DNA from: UBA7330 sp965243485
Lineage (GTDB): Bacteria > Bacteroidota > Bacteroidia > Cytophagales > Cyclobacteriaceae
Reading direction: 5' to 3'
Length of the DNA: 64,000 nucleotides
Assembly: GCA_965243485.1 (NCBI GenBank)
Contig: CBDEVP010000001.1
Coordinates: 1,612,001-1,676,000, forward strand
The notes below the pieces were generated by a model, which saw only the letters and a program-made list of their open reading frames with translations, was not told the origin of the DNA and ran no database searches. Below are positions 9,499 to 18,839 of this stretch, piece by piece. The position numbers were made by a program, and so were the translations under genes. How positions within the stretch are numbered: the first letter of the stretch is position 1; the number at the start of each line of letters is the position of its first letter.

Positions 9499-10662
9499 AT
9501 GAAGAAATATAGCTTTTTGTCCTGTTTTCTTTTCAGTTTCGCGGCCTATTCCCAATCCGGTTTTGAATCAAGAATAATAACCAGGATTGATTGCGAAGAC
9601 ATATTTTACACAGCACTGACCCTGATTCCTGAATATTACCACACCAATGAAAAGGACTCAATCATTCATTTCATCGATTACTGGGAGAAAGAGTGCGGGG
9701 AATCAGCAACCACGACCAGGGTCCGGACTTTATACGAAATTGAAAGAGGGGTTTTTGATAAAAGGGAAGTAGATCGTGATTATTTCCAGCAATTGATCAA
9801 TTATGTTGACTATGTCGATCAGCAATCAATGATTGAGAATAATAGTCACCTGATTAATTTATCGGAAAACGAAAAGAGGTTCTATTACCGGATAAATGAG
9901 TTTAACTTTTTTACCTCCCTTTGGGCACAGGAGCTGCTAGAGGACCTGGAAAATAAGTGTGAGGAGGAAGCGATCATATTGAAAGCATATAGCAATGATG
10001 TTGCGGGATTTTTTGAATGGATCAAGGATCCCGGATGTGAGAGCATCATGGGTGCCCTGTATCAGGCAGAGATCGATCGACAAAAGGACTTACTGGATGG
10101 AGATCTGGCCTTATTGACTGGCGTGTGGAAACCCTTCGGAAATTCAGGAAGGCTCGGTGTTCATCCGGAGCTGGGATTCTCTGCTGGGGTTCAGCTGAAT
10201 CGCTGGCTGATGGATATTACCATGTTACTCCGTTTCATTAAGACACCTTTGACCTATGATGTACTACATGATGGGAATCTGCTGAGCACTGACTATTTTC
10301 TCGGAGGTTATGTAGGAGGAGATGTCGGTTACCAGCTCCTGAAATTCAAAAACTCCCGCTATTATTTGCTTGGAGGGGTCGGGTGGGATGGATTTGATGC
10401 CCTGGAGCCGGATCCAGAGGTGGATAATGAGCCCTCAAAGACCCTGGGTTCTCTGAATTTAAACCTTGGGATGGGTACAAAGTGGCATTATAAGGGTGAC
10501 AGAAATTACCTGGGGATTGAAGCAAGATACAATTTTGTGAATTATAATAATCCTGGCGGTACTGATCTGTCCGGCAATACGATGAGCATCAGGCTACTTT
10601 TTGGTGTGTTGGGCAACTATCAGAAGGATTATCAACTAAGAAGATTAAGGTATGAAGAATAG
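9499..10662 (+). CDS. Secreted protein of unknown function with possible C-terminal barrel
   Basis: 387 residues from the ATG at 9499, chosen because it opens directly with a signal peptide (MKKYSFLSCFLFSFAAYSQ); a 23-residue upstream extension is open but would bury it. Residues about 25-210 are helical and acidic with several Cys. The last 170 residues have alternating Gly/aromatic patterns (LGVHPELGFSAGVQLNRW, YYLLGGVGWDGFD, YLGIEARYNFV) like a small outer-membrane beta barrel. It overlaps the next gene by 11 bases, so the pair is probably an operon. I recognise no family. Confidence 0.75.
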   Translation: MKKYSFLSCFLFSFAAYSQSGFESRIITRIDCEDIFYTALTLIPEYYHTNEKDSIIHFIDYWEKECGESATTTRVRTLYEIERGVFDKREVDRDYFQQLINYVDYVDQQSMIENNSHLINLSENEKRFYYRINEFNFFTSLWAQELLEDLENKCEEEAIILKAYSNDVAGFFEWIKDPGCESIMGALYQAEIDRQKDLLDGDLALLTGVWKPFGNSGRLGVHPELGFSAGVQLNRWLMDITMLLRFIKTPLTYDVLHDGNLLSTDYFLGGYVGGDVGYQLLKFKNSRYYLLGGVGWDGFDALEPDPEVDNEPSKTLGSLNLNLGMGTKWHYKGDRNYLGIEARYNFVNYNNPGGTDLSGNTMSIRLLFGVLGNYQKDYQLRRLRYEE

Positions 10663-11149
10663 CATGCCTTTTTACTTCATGTTTATAGTATTGTTTTTTT
10701 CATGCAGCTGGTACGGATCTACCGGCAGGATTCACAATAAAACCTTTTCAGGAGGCAAAGTATTGCTGATGGTTGACCATGATCGGATTGACAGGGACCT
10801 GCTTCTGCACGAACTCTTATCTCGCCTGGTTGATCATCCTTACCTTAAGATAGAATATGCAGATTATGCCCATACTCCGCTGTCTTTCAAAAGATCACCT
10901 TTATATACAGAATATCATCAGAAGGTCGATGGATATATATTCATTTACGGAACCACCAGGAATTATTCGGATACCATTTTGGAACTGGAATTATTCGATC
11001 CGGCTTTCGAATTGGTGATCACCGCCAGTCACAATACCTTTATGGGCAATTCCTATTTTTTTCCTCCTGCACTGGAACGAACCATTGCCGATGCATCCCA
11101 TGGGCTCGTGAAGGTATTTGATCGGAAGCTGTCGAAAATTATCAGGTGA
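10652..11149 (+). CDS. Small lipoprotein of unknown function
   Basis: 165 residues. The N-terminus MKNSMPFYFMFIVLFFSC gives a lipobox (FFSC) and a predicted lipidated Cys18. The mature part is a mixed alpha/beta domain (GGKVLLMVDHDRIDRDLLLHELL, then a strand-rich middle) with no motif I recognise. Its start lies inside the preceding gene (11-base overlap), so it probably works with that secreted protein at the envelope. Confidence 0.75.
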   Translation: MKNSMPFYFMFIVLFFSCSWYGSTGRIHNKTFSGGKVLLMVDHDRIDRDLLLHELLSRLVDHPYLKIEYADYAHTPLSFKRSPLYTEYHQKVDGYIFIYGTTRNYSDTILELELFDPAFELVITASHNTFMGNSYFFPPALERTIADASHGLVKVFDRKLSKIIR

Positions 11150-11237
11150 ACCACCGCTGTTTTAGGATATCCGATCAGTAGGGAAGAATCGGCTTTTAAT
11201 AATATGGTTTAATTTAGGTGACCATATACACACCATC

Positions 11238-12221
11238 TTGCATTTCGTTTCCTCCAGTATATACCATAAAGCCATAAACCTGGCCACAAAAGAAGGGCTG
11301 GTCTCTGATGTCCTATCGGGCGAAGAGATCAGTGAGCAGGGAGATCAACCCTATGTACCGGTCAGTTTACTTTGGGATCTATATGAGATTGCCGATACTC
11401 ATTTGAAGCAGGGTTTTTCATTACGGCACGGGCAACAAATGGAAGCTGATGACTATGGTACCCTGGGACTCTCATGGAAGACAAGCTGGCAGGCGCGAGA
11501 CCTGCTCAGGAGGACAGAACGCTATATGATCCTGGTAACGGATTATGGTCACATCAGGGTGGATGAAAATAATGAAACCACAAAAGTCATTATCAACAGG
11601 GATCCGGTCCGCAGGGGGATTGCTATCAGTAATGAAACTACTGTTGCCATGATCACCAAAGTGATCAGGGATGTGACCGGAGCAGATATTTATCCTGTTA
11701 GGGTGACATTTAAGCATGGCAATCCTGGAAATTCCAAACTGTTCGAAGATGCTTTCGGATGTCAGGTGAAGTTTGACCATCAGGAAAACTCTTTTAGTTA
11801 CAGGTCGTCTGACATGAAGATTCCCACCACAAAGGCGGACAAGAGTATTCATCAGTTTCTCCTGGAAAGGATGGAAGAAGAGAAGAAGGGAATCAGGACT
11901 AGTTCAAACAAGCTGATCAGCGATGTGCAAAAGCTGATCATGGAAGCACTACCCAGCGGGATTCCCAGTATTCTTCAAATCTCAGAACATCTGGGCATGA
12001 GTGCGAGAACTTTAAACAGGAGGCTTGCCGAAAATCAATTCACTTTCCGTGACCTGATTAAAGAGGCTCAGGAGTCCATTTCCGTTGATCTGTTAAAAAA
12101 TTCTTCACGGTCTATTGGTGAGATTGCTTTTCAGACAGGCTTCTCCGAACAAAGTGCCTTTAATCGTGCCTTTAGACGATGGACAGGACAATCCCCTGTA
12201 GAATACCGTAAATCAGGTTAA
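11238..12221 (+). CDS. AraC-family regulator with arabinose-binding-type N-terminal domain
   Basis: 327 residues from a TTG start at 11238; no earlier ATG fits. Residues about 15-200 match the layout of the Arabinose_bd domain of OruR/ArgR-like AraC regulators (SLLWDLYEIADTHLKQGFSLRHGQQ, then YGTLGLSWKTSWQARDLLRRTERY). Residues about 228-325 form the AraC DNA-binding domain, with LSARTLNRRLAE-like helix 1 and IGEIAFQTGFSEQSAFNRAFRRWTGQSPVEYR. It likely controls the rightward genes that follow at 12324-14405, which is inferred from position only. Confidence 0.9.
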   Translation: MHFVSSSIYHKAINLATKEGLVSDVLSGEEISEQGDQPYVPVSLLWDLYEIADTHLKQGFSLRHGQQMEADDYGTLGLSWKTSWQARDLLRRTERYMILVTDYGHIRVDENNETTKVIINRDPVRRGIAISNETTVAMITKVIRDVTGADIYPVRVTFKHGNPGNSKLFEDAFGCQVKFDHQENSFSYRSSDMKIPTTKADKSIHQFLLERMEEEKKGIRTSSNKLISDVQKLIMEALPSGIPSILQISEHLGMSARTLNRRLAENQFTFRDLIKEAQESISVDLLKNSSRSIGEIAFQTGFSEQSAFNRAFRRWTGQSPVEYRKSG

Positions 12222-12323
12222 ACACCTATCCTGGCGCAAAGTGTCAAACCATTGGCAGGAAGTGTCAAGCAATTGGTTCGTGCTGCTTTCAATTTTACAT
12301 CAATATTTAAAAACAAAAGTAAA

Positions 12324-12695
12324 ATGAGAAAGACGACACAATTAATCATGAGTTTGGCACTGATCATAGGTCTGGGTTCCTGTGGAGTAAACCGTGCCTG
12401 GGTTTTTAATCAAAACCAAAGTACTACTGAAGTACGCCTGGGGAGCAACAATTTCAAAGTGGTGGAACAGGTCAGAGGAAGTGCTGAGGTAAGCTATGTA
12501 TTGATCTTCGGCGGCGCAAAGAAAAAAGCGCTCTATGACGAGGCTTATGCTGAGATGATCAATAGCGCTGAAATGACCACCGGTTCACGGGCGCTGACGA
12601 ATGTAGTGACCGAAGAGCATGTAGGCGGGGTACCACCCTTTTATTACACCAGGACGGTCACTGTTCGTGCTCATCTGATAGAGTTCACCAATTAA
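12324..12695 (+). CDS. DUF6567-family lipoprotein
   Basis: 123 residues from the ATG at 12324, which opens with the signal MRKTTQLIMSLALIIGLGSC and a lipobox GLGSC; a 24-residue upstream extension has no signal character. The mature protein (NQNQSTTEVRLGSNNFKVVEQVRGSAEVSYVLIFGG in two blocks, then KKKALYDEAYAEMINSAE and ALTNVV) matches what I know of DUF6567, small Bacteroidota lipoproteins of unknown function. It precedes the DUF4386 gene by 22 bases and is probably co-transcribed with it. Confidence 0.82.
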   Translation: MRKTTQLIMSLALIIGLGSCGVNRAWVFNQNQSTTEVRLGSNNFKVVEQVRGSAEVSYVLIFGGAKKKALYDEAYAEMINSAEMTTGSRALTNVVTEEHVGGVPPFYYTRTVTVRAHLIEFTN

Positions 12696-12717
12696 TCACT
12701 ATCAAAGACAATGAACT

Positions 12718-13452
12718 ATGAAAGAGCTTAATTTATATCAGGATCATAGGAATTTGGCAAGGATCACCGGCATCATGTATTTGCTGGTGATCATCTGTGC
12801 CGGATTCAGTCAGGGATATGTGAGAGGCACTTTGATCTATTTCGATGATGCCCTCATGACAGCCGACAATATACTGACAAATCAGGGATTGTTCAGGCTG
12901 GGCTTCACCACAGATCTCGTCGCTTTTCTGTTGGATGCGGCCATTTCAGTGATGTTGTATGTACTGCTTAAGCCAGCAGGAAAGACTTTGGCTCTGGCTT
13001 CATCGGCATTCAGACTGCTGGCACATCCTGCCATTGGAAGTATCAATCTGCTGAATCACTTCATGGCCCTTGAGCTACTTGAAGGTACAGCATTTGTGTC
13101 TGCATTTTCACCTGAACAAGTCCATGTGATGGTTTTGGAGCTGATGAATGCTCACCGGATCGGATACCTGATCGCAGGAGCATTTTTCGGGATCCATCTT
13201 TTTCTGTTGGGGGTTTTGATATACCGGTCAGTTTCTTTCCCCAAAGTTTTTGGAATTCTACTGATCTTAGCGGCAGCAGGTTATCTGATGGAGAGTTTCG
13301 GAGATTTTTTGTTCCCTGGCAATGAAGCATGGCTGGCCAACGTCGTTGGATTCTCAGCTGCGATCGGAGAAGTCAGTTTGACCTTTTACCTCCTGATCAT
13401 AGGGGTGAGGGAATCTGTTTATGTTGAACCGGTAAAACCAGAAGCATCATGA
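12718..13452 (+). CDS. DUF4386 integral membrane protein
   Basis: 244 residues with about six hydrophobic segments. The opening DHRNLARITGIMYLLVIICAGFSQ and the middle FRLGFTTDLVAFLLDAAISVMLYVLLKPAGK-type pattern are those of DUF4386, a family of inner-membrane proteins with no assigned reaction. Its last codons overlap the start of the reductase gene in an ATGA junction, so the two are translationally coupled. Confidence 0.9.
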   Translation: MKELNLYQDHRNLARITGIMYLLVIICAGFSQGYVRGTLIYFDDALMTADNILTNQGLFRLGFTTDLVAFLLDAAISVMLYVLLKPAGKTLALASSAFRLLAHPAIGSINLLNHFMALELLEGTAFVSAFSPEQVHVMVLELMNAHRIGYLIAGAFFGIHLFLLGVLIYRSVSFPKVFGILLILAAAGYLMESFGDFLFPGNEAWLANVVGFSAAIGEVSLTFYLLIIGVRESVYVEPVKPEAS

Positions 13453-14405
13453 AGGCAATCGTTTATCAAAAATATGGGTCCGCCGACCAGCTGAAGATAC
13501 AGGAGGTAGAAAAGCCACAACCGGGACCTCAGGATGTATTGATAAAAATACTGGCAACTTCGGTGAATAAGGCAGACTGGTTTCTGCTCAATGGGAAGCC
13601 ATTTCCGGTCCGATTGATGGCCGGGATGTTTAGCCCTAAAAATCAGATCCTTGGAGCCGATGTAGCCGGGGTGGTTGAAAAAGTTGGCGATCAGGTGAAG
13701 CAGTTCAAGCCCGGCGATGAAGTTTTCGGGGACCTTTCCGGTGCGGGATTTGGCGGATTTGCAGAGTATGTAATTGCGAATGAGAAGCTGTTGGTGATCA
13801 AACCTGCCGGATCTACTTTTGAGGAGGCTTCAACCCTGGGAATGGCGGCAGTTACTGCCCTGCAGGGCCTTCGTGACAAGGGAAAGATCGGAAAAGGACA
13901 AAAGTTACTCATCAATGGAGCCTCCGGTGGAGTTGGCTCTTTTGCCGTGCAGATCGCCAAATTTTATGGTGCCGAGGTAACAGCTGTTTGCAGTACCTCT
14001 AAAATTGATCTGGCATGTCGATTAGGTGCGGACCATGTGATTGATTATACCAAAGAGGACTTCACCAGATCTGACACTCAATATGATCTGATCTTTGATG
14101 TGGCGGGGAAAAGAAAATTGAAGGATTTAACAAAGGTTCTGAAAAATGGGGGAAGGCTGGTCACTGCGGCCTTTTCAATGGAGGCCATTTTGCAGGGCCC
14201 GTGGATATCTGCGTTTCAGGGTAAAAAAATAAGTAGTCTGCTGGCAACCACTACTCAGAAAGATCTTCAGTTTTTAAGAAACATGGTAGAAGATGGAAAA
14301 GTCAAGCCGGTTCTGGACCGGACTTTCACACTCGATGATGTGCCGGCTGCGCTTGAGCTTATGGGATCAGGTCACTCCGGGGGTAAGATTGTGATTACCA
14401 TATAA
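13449..14405 (+). CDS. NAD(P)H-dependent zinc-independent alcohol dehydrogenase / quinone oxidoreductase (MDR family)
   Basis: 318 residues. The medium-chain dehydrogenase/reductase layout is clear: a GroES-like N-terminal domain (MKAIVYQKYGSADQL, KPGDEVFGD) and a Rossmann domain with the nucleotide-binding INGASGGVGSFAVQIAK (about residues 157-173). Zinc ligands of true alcohol dehydrogenases are absent, as in the quinone oxidoreductase and enoyl reductase branches. Substrate unknown. It overlaps the DUF4386 gene by 4 bases. Confidence 0.9.
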   Translation: MKAIVYQKYGSADQLKIQEVEKPQPGPQDVLIKILATSVNKADWFLLNGKPFPVRLMAGMFSPKNQILGADVAGVVEKVGDQVKQFKPGDEVFGDLSGAGFGGFAEYVIANEKLLVIKPAGSTFEEASTLGMAAVTALQGLRDKGKIGKGQKLLINGASGGVGSFAVQIAKFYGAEVTAVCSTSKIDLACRLGADHVIDYTKEDFTRSDTQYDLIFDVAGKRKLKDLTKVLKNGGRLVTAAFSMEAILQGPWISAFQGKKISSLLATTTQKDLQFLRNMVEDGKVKPVLDRTFTLDDVPAALELMGSGHSGGKIVITI

Positions 14406-14449
14406 TGTAAGATCACTAAATTTACTTAAGGCCGACCATCCTGATAGTT

Positions 14450-15733
14450 ATGAAAAATCAATACGCTCTTATTCTAATCTCCCTGAATTTGTTCTTTGGA
14501 TGTGCAGAAAACAAGCAGCATACTGAAAGCTCTGGTATAACAGCTTTTGTCGGTGCCAGGATCATCGATGGGACTGGAGCCGATCCTGTTCAATCTGGTG
14601 TATTGGTTGTAAGTGAAGGCAAAATCATCGGGATTGGCGAAAAAGAGGAGGTAGGGATACCTGAAGGAGCTGAAATCATTGACGTGGAAGGCAAGACAAT
14701 CATGCCTGGTATTATCAATGCTCATGGACATGTCGGAATTGCTGATGGTCTGCAAAGTGGTTACAGAAAGGAAAATGTTGTCAGGGATCTCAAAGTGAAT
14801 GCGCGCTATGGTGTTACGACCATTGTTTCGTTGGGTAATGACGAGAAACCATCGGCTGAGCTACGTGATGAGCAGGATGTTCCCGCGCTTGACCGGTCCC
14901 GAATTTTTGTTGCCGGTGAGGTGGTGCGCGGAGACACGCCAGAGGAAGTAAAGACAATGATTGATCGCAACATCGCCATGGGCGTTGATTTCATCAAGAT
15001 CAGGGTGGATGATAATTTGGGAACCACGGAAAAAATGAGCGAGGAAATTTGCCGCATGGTGATGGATTATTCCCATGATCAGGGCTATCGGGTGGCCTCA
15101 CATATTTTCTACCTGGAAGATGCGAAATCACTGCTCAGGGTGGGCACAGATTACATTGCTCATAGTGTAAGGGATAAGCATGTGGATCAGGATTTCATCG
15201 ATCTAATGAAAGAAAAGGATGTGTACTACTGCCCGACACTGATGCGGGAGGTATCCACATTCGTTTTTGGTAGTGAGCCGGATTATTTTGAGGATCCGTT
15301 TTTCACAAGGGAGGTGGATTCCGCAACCATTGCTCAACTTAAGAGTCCTGACCGGATGACACAAATTACCAATAGCCGTAGTGCCCGGCTCTACAAAATA
15401 GCGCTGGATACCGCCCTGGTGAATCTGAAGAAACTGGCTGATGCAGGAGTGACCATCGTCATGGGAACGGACAGCGGTGTGGCAGGACGCTTTCCGGGAT
15501 ATTTCGAACATCTGGAAATGGAGATGATGGTAGCGGCAGGGATGTCACCAATGGAGGTGATCGTTTGCGCCACAGGTGGTTCAGCCGAAGCTTTGAAGCT
15601 GGAGGATATCGGATCTCTTGAGTCCGGCAAATGGGCGGATTTTATTGTATTGGATCAGGATCCTTTAATAGATATAAGGAATACAAGAAGGGTTTCTTCC
15701 GTCTGGATTGCAGGTAACAGGGTGGAGAGATAA
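14450..15733 (+). CDS. Amidohydrolase-family lipoprotein
   Basis: 427 residues with lipoprotein signal ending LFFGC (Cys18). The amidohydrolase superfamily pattern is complete: N-terminal beta sandwich (GARIIDGTGADPVQSG, VEGKTIMPGIIN), HxH in AHGHV, a candidate metal-bridging Lys in DFIKIRVDD, His in ASHIF and AHSVRD, and the Asp in VMGTDSG, with the C-terminal ADFIVLDQDPL sandwich. Lipid anchoring places it in the periplasm or at the outer membrane, where imidazolonepropionase-like or prolidase-like members hydrolyse cyclic amides or peptides. The substrate cannot be read. Confidence 0.9.
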   Translation: MKNQYALILISLNLFFGCAENKQHTESSGITAFVGARIIDGTGADPVQSGVLVVSEGKIIGIGEKEEVGIPEGAEIIDVEGKTIMPGIINAHGHVGIADGLQSGYRKENVVRDLKVNARYGVTTIVSLGNDEKPSAELRDEQDVPALDRSRIFVAGEVVRGDTPEEVKTMIDRNIAMGVDFIKIRVDDNLGTTEKMSEEICRMVMDYSHDQGYRVASHIFYLEDAKSLLRVGTDYIAHSVRDKHVDQDFIDLMKEKDVYYCPTLMREVSTFVFGSEPDYFEDPFFTREVDSATIAQLKSPDRMTQITNSRSARLYKIALDTALVNLKKLADAGVTIVMGTDSGVAGRFPGYFEHLEMEMMVAAGMSPMEVIVCATGGSAEALKLEDIGSLESGKWADFIVLDQDPLIDIRNTRRVSSVWIAGNRVER

Positions 15734-15737
15734 GGGA

Positions 15738-16046
15738 TCAGAAAAACAGGTACAAATACAGTTTCCCCAGTAAAAGCATCAACACAATAGCGGCGATAAA
15801 TGAACTCGCTAGGATCAATAAGCTTCTTCTGCGGGATCTCGAATTCACCTCAGCCATGTTACCTTTGATTACTGCGAGCATTTCAGGAGTAGCATTTTTA
15901 TATCGTACAGTCCTACCATTAGGCTTGATCTGATAGGAATCCCGGTCAAAATTTTTATATTTCGATTGAGATTTACCTTTTAGTAAGCCCCTGTAGCGAC
16001 GCAAAGTCTGTATTGCGTCTACCTGTAAACCAGCTCCGTTTGCCAT
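15738..16046 (-). CDS. Small C-terminally anchored membrane protein, unknown
   Basis: 102 residues ending in one strong transmembrane segment (about residues 77-100, LLILASSFIAAIVLMLLLGKLYLYLFF in part). The middle (RDSYQIKPNGRTVRYKNATPEMLAVIKGNMAEVNSRSRRR in blocks) looks like a real soluble region. The first 18 codons coincide with a palindromic repeat at 15993-16022, so the true start may lie downstream or the N-terminus may have been captured from the repeat. No family recognised. Confidence 0.6.
   Translation of the reverse strand: MANGAGLQVDAIQTLRRYRGLLKGKSQSKYKNFDRDSYQIKPNGRTVRYKNATPEMLAVIKGNMAEVNSRSRRRSLLILASSFIAAIVLMLLLGKLYLYLFF
15993..16022. repeat. REP-like palindrome (GACGCAA type)
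   Basis: GTAGCGACGCAA, an 8-base centre and TTGCGTCTAC form an imperfect inverted repeat (GTAG/CTAC and GACGCAA/TTGCGTC pair). I recall GTAGAGACGCAAT..ATTGCGTCTCTAC palindromes as a dispersed element in Bacteroidota and cyanobacteria. It lies inside the first codons of the small membrane-protein gene. Confidence 0.55.
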
Positions 16047-16155
16047 TATATATTAATCGTCATAAAACGAAGTAAGGTTACATAAACATAGTTCGTGCAG
16101 ACGCAAACCATAGGGGGATGGACAATACACCCTGACCTGCACCCCCTTTTATTTT

Positions 16156-17706
16156 CTATTCAACCTTTGTTTTTTGCTCCACTGCATTGTTTTCCATCAA
16201 TTGCTCCACTGCATTTTTTGCAATATTCAGAGCCCGGAGCGAATGTTTTTGTTTAAACAAATGAGGTTCCATCCTGATCAGGATATTTTTCAACACCTTA
16301 ATGGCTGAGTTGATATAAGGACCTTTATTCAGCATGATACATTCGGCTTTCACACCATGTACCACATCACTGATCTCCGCTCGGGTCGGAATACCGGTCT
16401 TGGCCAGATTTTCCAGGACCTGTGTCGCCCAGATCACCGGGATGTGTGCAGCCTCACAGATCCACATGATCTGATTCTGAACCTCTGAGATCCTCTCAAA
16501 ACCCAGTTCGACAGCCAGGTCTCCCCTGGCGATCATCACTCCGATCTTGTTGCGTTTCATGCCTTCAAGCAGTATGAAAGGCAGGTTTTCAAAGGCCTCT
16601 TTGTTCTCAATTTTAAATACTACACCAATGTCTTCTGCCTTGTTAAGGGCGAGCTGCTCATAGAGGTAGGCGACATCGGCTCCGGTCCTGACAAAAGAGT
16701 ACCCCACCAGGTCTGCGTGCTTGCAGACGAAAGGGAGATCGCTTTTGTCCTTGTCTGTCAGGGCAGGCAGGTTGAGCTTTGTATTGGGCAGGTTGATCCC
16801 CTTATGCGAGGAGAGTTTATGCTTATAGCAACTGGTAAGCTCAAGCTCCACATCCTGCTCTGTCTTCGAAATGACCACAGACTGGATCATCCCGTCATCA
16901 AATAAGACTTTATCCCCGATCCTTACGTCCTCTATGATCTCATGAAGAAGGACACCGATCTCGGCTTTTTCCAACTGCTCGCCGGAGTCACTGAATTTTG
17001 AAGGTTTACCGAATGTTTCCCGTCTGGTCAGAATGATCCTTTCACCCGGCTGTACAGGAATTCCGCCTTTCGATTTTCCTTTGTTTTCATGGACACGAAT
17101 GCGAGAGGTTCGCATCTTTGGACCGGAAAGATCCATATAGATTTTAATACCATGCCCGGTTTCCGATTCGATTTCCCGAATGAAGCGGATCATTTTGGTC
17201 CAAAGATCGATGTCGCCATGGCTCAAATTGATCCTGGCGATTTTCATCCCGCTTAAGACCATATCTTTAATGATGGATTTATCCTCCGCAGCTTCATTTG
17301 GGATAGTGACCATGATCTCTGTCAGGTGCTTTTTACGCGTTTCTTTAAAAAGCTCCTTCGCATGACGTTTGAGTAACTTTTTGCTTTTCTTAAATCCGAT
17401 CAGCTCAATTTCATGTTGGGGATTAAAAGGCAGCCCCTGTATCATTTTTAGATTTTTGACCACGTTGAAAAGGTTGCTGTAGACATAGCCTTCTGACGTT
17501 CTGATGGCGCTGACACCATATTCGGATAAGCTGTCATGATACTTCCTCAGGTCATAAGTTCGCAGGATCAGGTATCGGCAGAGGTTTTTAGCACTCAGGC
17601 GGTATTGGGGATGGACGTCCGAGGTAAGCTGGTTGATGGTGGTTTCACTAACAACTATGGCGTGCAGAATGTCTTCGAGTTCACGACTAAGTTTATTGAG
17701 TTCCAT
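16156..17706 (-). CDS. Pyruvate kinase-family enzyme, non-canonical architecture
   Basis: 516 residues. Residues 1-128 are an extra basic, helical N-terminal region not found in classical pyruvate kinase. Residues 129-480 carry the catalytic barrel: RINLSHG (158-164), DLSGPKMRT (192-200), the signature FKIEN (364-368) with the catalytic Lys and metal-binding Glu, ARGDLAVELGF (393-403), and ATQVLENL (427-434). The C-terminal allosteric domain of PykA/PykF is missing; only about 36 residues follow. It should still transfer phosphate from PEP to ADP or a related acceptor. Whether this is the glycolytic enzyme or a paralogue cannot be told here. Confidence 0.85.
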   Translation of the reverse strand: MELNKLSRELEDILHAIVVSETTINQLTSDVHPQYRLSAKNLCRYLILRTYDLRKYHDSLSEYGVSAIRTSEGYVYSNLFNVVKNLKMIQGLPFNPQHEIELIGFKKSKKLLKRHAKELFKETRKKHLTEIMVTIPNEAAEDKSIIKDMVLSGMKIARINLSHGDIDLWTKMIRFIREIESETGHGIKIYMDLSGPKMRTSRIRVHENKGKSKGGIPVQPGERIILTRRETFGKPSKFSDSGEQLEKAEIGVLLHEIIEDVRIGDKVLFDDGMIQSVVISKTEQDVELELTSCYKHKLSSHKGINLPNTKLNLPALTDKDKSDLPFVCKHADLVGYSFVRTGADVAYLYEQLALNKAEDIGVVFKIENKEAFENLPFILLEGMKRNKIGVMIARGDLAVELGFERISEVQNQIMWICEAAHIPVIWATQVLENLAKTGIPTRAEISDVVHGVKAECIMLNKGPYINSAIKVLKNILIRMEPHLFKQKHSLRALNIAKNAVEQLMENNAVEQKTKVE

Positions 17707-17840
17707 GATTGGAGGTCAGCATCAATTACACAAAGGGTAGTAAATGATATAACGAAAATTAACCTTTTATGTCTATGCCTGACTGATCTATTCGTGGTCT
17801 AATGATTATTAGTAAAAAGGGCGATCGATCAATGGATTTA

Positions 17841-18671
17841 CTATACGTTGTCTATCGTGAGGTTTTTCAACTCAGCCCATTCTGTCCAGGAGCCATCATA
17901 GATCAGCCTGCTCCTTTTAAAGGAAATCTCACTGGCCAGCATGATGATACAGGCAGTAAGTCCGGATCCACAGCTGAACACGAGGTCTTTGTCTTTGTTG
18001 CATGTATCAGAAAAGATCTTTTGCAGTTCAGGTATTGTTTTGAACTTCCCATTGTTCAGCACAGCTTCATAGGGGATATTGACAGAATGCGGTATGTGAC
18101 CACTAAGCAGGTGTTTTCTGGGTTCTTTGCCGGTTCCATCAAATCGATCTCTGGACCTTGCGTCTACGATCTGAAAGGCATTGCCCGTTACATTTTTATT
18201 GATATCCGCATAAGTGATCAGATATTCTCTTCTGAATTTTGCTTTGAAATCGCCGCGTTCGTATGTCTCATTTTTCCTAAGAACAACCGGATGCCCCTGA
18301 CGGACCCATTCCGGTAAGCCACCATCCAGTACGGCAATTTGATCATGACCCATGGTCTTATACATCCACCAGATCCTCGGGCTGGAATAGATCCCCATGT
18401 TGTCGAAGACAATAAGTTTTGATTGTTTATCGATACCCAGTTTTTGTGACTCCTCTTCAAATTGTTTTTCCGATGGAAGCATATGAGGCAGTGGACTGCT
18501 TTTGTCCGAAAAGACTCCATCGAGGTCAAAGTATCGTGAGCCTTGAATAGTTTTTCCGTGCAGGTCGGACAGCTTCCCATCAGCTGTGGATGAAAGGCTG
18601 GCATCAAGAAGGATGAGATCCCTGTCTTCCAGGTGCTTTGATAGCCACTCAACGGAGATGATGTCTTTCAT
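17841..18671 (-). CDS. sseA: 3-mercaptopyruvate/thiosulfate sulfurtransferase (two rhodanese domains)
   Basis: 276 residues from the ATG at 18669-18671 (MKDIISVEWLSKHL); 16 further upstream codons are open but have no rhodanese homology. Two tandem rhodanese domains are visible: an inactive N-terminal one (LILLDASL, GSRYFDLDGVF, IVFDNMGIYSSPRIWWM) and a C-terminal active one whose Cys is in SCGSGLTACI. The CGSG(L/V)TA loop is typical of mercaptopyruvate sulfurtransferase, whereas thiosulfate sulfurtransferase has CRxGx. It is cytoplasmic and a single-gene unit. Confidence 0.92.
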   Translation of the reverse strand: MKDIISVEWLSKHLEDRDLILLDASLSSTADGKLSDLHGKTIQGSRYFDLDGVFSDKSSPLPHMLPSEKQFEEESQKLGIDKQSKLIVFDNMGIYSSPRIWWMYKTMGHDQIAVLDGGLPEWVRQGHPVVLRKNETYERGDFKAKFRREYLITYADINKNVTGNAFQIVDARSRDRFDGTGKEPRKHLLSGHIPHSVNIPYEAVLNNGKFKTIPELQKIFSDTCNKDKDLVFSCGSGLTACIIMLASEISFKRSRLIYDGSWTEWAELKNLTIDNV

Positions 18672-18839
18672 AAAAAATTGGGGAGGTATATTTAATAAAG
18701 ATACCGATTTTATCCTCAAATTTTGTAGTCTTTGTGGTTAAAGAAAATTGAAATTTTAGTTGTTGATGCTGGTTAAGGGCGGATCATGAAACGGATCGAA
18801 TAAATTGATATCTTTAAAATCGCTAAAAGGAATGTCATC

